NCBI GenBank assembly: GCA_961205875.1
Contig: OY540817.1
Coordinates: 16,713,001-16,777,000, forward strand
Origin: Sialis fuliginosa
Lineage: Eukaryota; Arthropoda; Insecta; Megaloptera; Sialidae
Length of the DNA stretch: 64,000 nt
Reading direction: 5' to 3'
Program-made: the position numbers and the translations under genes
The notes under the pieces: generated by a model
The model's database searches: none
Seen by the model: only the letters and a program-made list of their open reading frames with translations
Told to the model about the DNA's origin: nothing
Part shown: positions 63,066 through 64,000 of the stretch, piece after piece
Layout: each line of letters begins with the position of its first letter
Position numbering within the stretch: position 1 is the first letter of the stretch

Positions 63066-63446
63066 CAGTGTATTCCAAGTTGACATAGGAAATTTAACAT
63101 GGGGGCAATTAGAAATGTTGTAGTAGCCTTTGGTCAAATTTTACGATATGTCATTGATGCATTTTGAAATGCCGCCATAAAATTTAATAAAATAGTCATT
63201 AGTATTTTGTTTTCAAATTTATATCTGTCAAAAAATATTATTATAATTTTATCTAGGATGTTTATTTTAATTTCATTAAAATTGAAAACAAAATACTATT
63301 GATTTATTTAAAATTTATCAGTTAGTTTCGAAGTGGTATTTCAAAATGCACCAATCACAAATCGTTAAACTAAACCAAAGGTTCCTACAACACTTCTAAT
63401 TGTCCCCATGTTAAATTTTCTGTCTTAATCAACTTGGAATATACTG
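63066..63446. mobile_element. Tc1/mariner-like MITE with TA target
   Basis: TA then CAGTGTATTCCAAGTTGA at the left, and TCAACTTGGAATATACTG then TA at the right. Subterminal AAATTTAACATGGGG and TTAGAAGTGTTGTAG blocks are also inverted. A CAGT terminus with a TA duplication is characteristic of Tc1/mariner. The 381-bp interior has no transposase frame. Confidence 0.8.
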
Positions 63447-63448
63447 TA

Positions 63449-64000
63449 TATGTTATCACGTGATTCGTAGGTTCTTGGCATGCTGAAAGCTAATCTGTTT
63501 CCTAAATTACTCCATCACGTGAGGTTTTCGAGATATCCTAAATCAAAGATGCCAAAAATTACGCAATTTGTTTCTGAAGTTTTCATCCCCCTTTAAAACA
63601 AGGTTGGATCCCCATTGGGTAAAATAACTTTAAACACCCAGTGGGTTTTTAATATTATTAATTAAAAATATATTTCATTTTATAAGGAAATTAAGTTAAA
63701 AAACACTTACTATTTAAGAATAAGGTTTTAAATTGTTTTTGATACTTTATACTTATATAAACTGAACAGTGAATAATTTAAAACTAATCAATACATAATA
63801 AACTTTGACATTAAAATAATTTATGTGAATACCGAAACGAAATGCTTGTATAAAAATAATGTAAATCAAATTTAACTGTTAACGTTTAACATAAAATTCA
63901 GAACAAGTGTTTTATTTAGAAAATACTATTGTATATTTATTTCTAATCAATAAAAACTAAACAATTTTTTGTTAATTCACTTTATAGTAGAATACATTTA
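63449..64000. other. AT-rich sequence at window end
   Basis: Nothing recognised. Confidence 0.5.

Overview
The window reads as an AT-rich insect nuclear contig. Genes have short exons and GT-AG introns, and serine proteases lie in tandem. A king-tubby orthologue is present, hairpin (MITE-like) elements are dense, and several LINE-tail-like tracts carry (GACA)n. The short words (TAGGTAC, ACCTAC) and repeat tails look lepidopteran, but that is an inference. No tRNA, rRNA, CRISPR or long transposase/reverse-transcriptase ORF was recognised.

Layout. About 1-20,100 holds no gene I can support. It is repeat country: a long inverted repeat (4.6-5.2 kb), three related elements with TTAA-like ends (7.8-8.6, 15.2-16.4, 17.1-18.1 kb), a tandem duplication (12.2-12.5 kb), and several hairpins. 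From 20.1 to 29.5 kb there is a serine-protease cluster, all on the + strand. It contains an intact trypsin (20,147-22,690), a relic exon (about 23.45 kb), a broken trypsin pseudogene (about 25.24-26.2 kb) and a catalytically dead serine-protease homologue (26,762-29,514). The two intact members share exon phases and a TATA-box-to-ATG spacing of about 40 bp.

From 34.3 to 41.7 kb lies a compact housekeeping block. An RRM + F-box + LRR protein (+, 34,355-37,074) runs tail-to-tail with an RBM28/Nop4-like nucleolar RNA-binding protein (-, 37,497-39,419). That gene is head-to-head with king tubby (+, 39,838-41,695), across a 418-bp intergenic promoter carrying two CACGTG E-boxes. I assembled the exons by hand from splice signals and phase; all three models close without an internal stop.

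From 41.7 kb to the right end there is no further gene I can prove. The first 5 kb is probably 3'-UTR/intergenic sequence with inserted MITEs. From 49.9 to 56.9 kb a series of GC-rich islands contains four perfect TGACGTCA palindromes within 5.4 kb and a possible first coding exon at 56,845. This looks like the multi-promoter 5' region of a gene lying off the right edge. The last 7 kb is AT-rich with further foldback elements.
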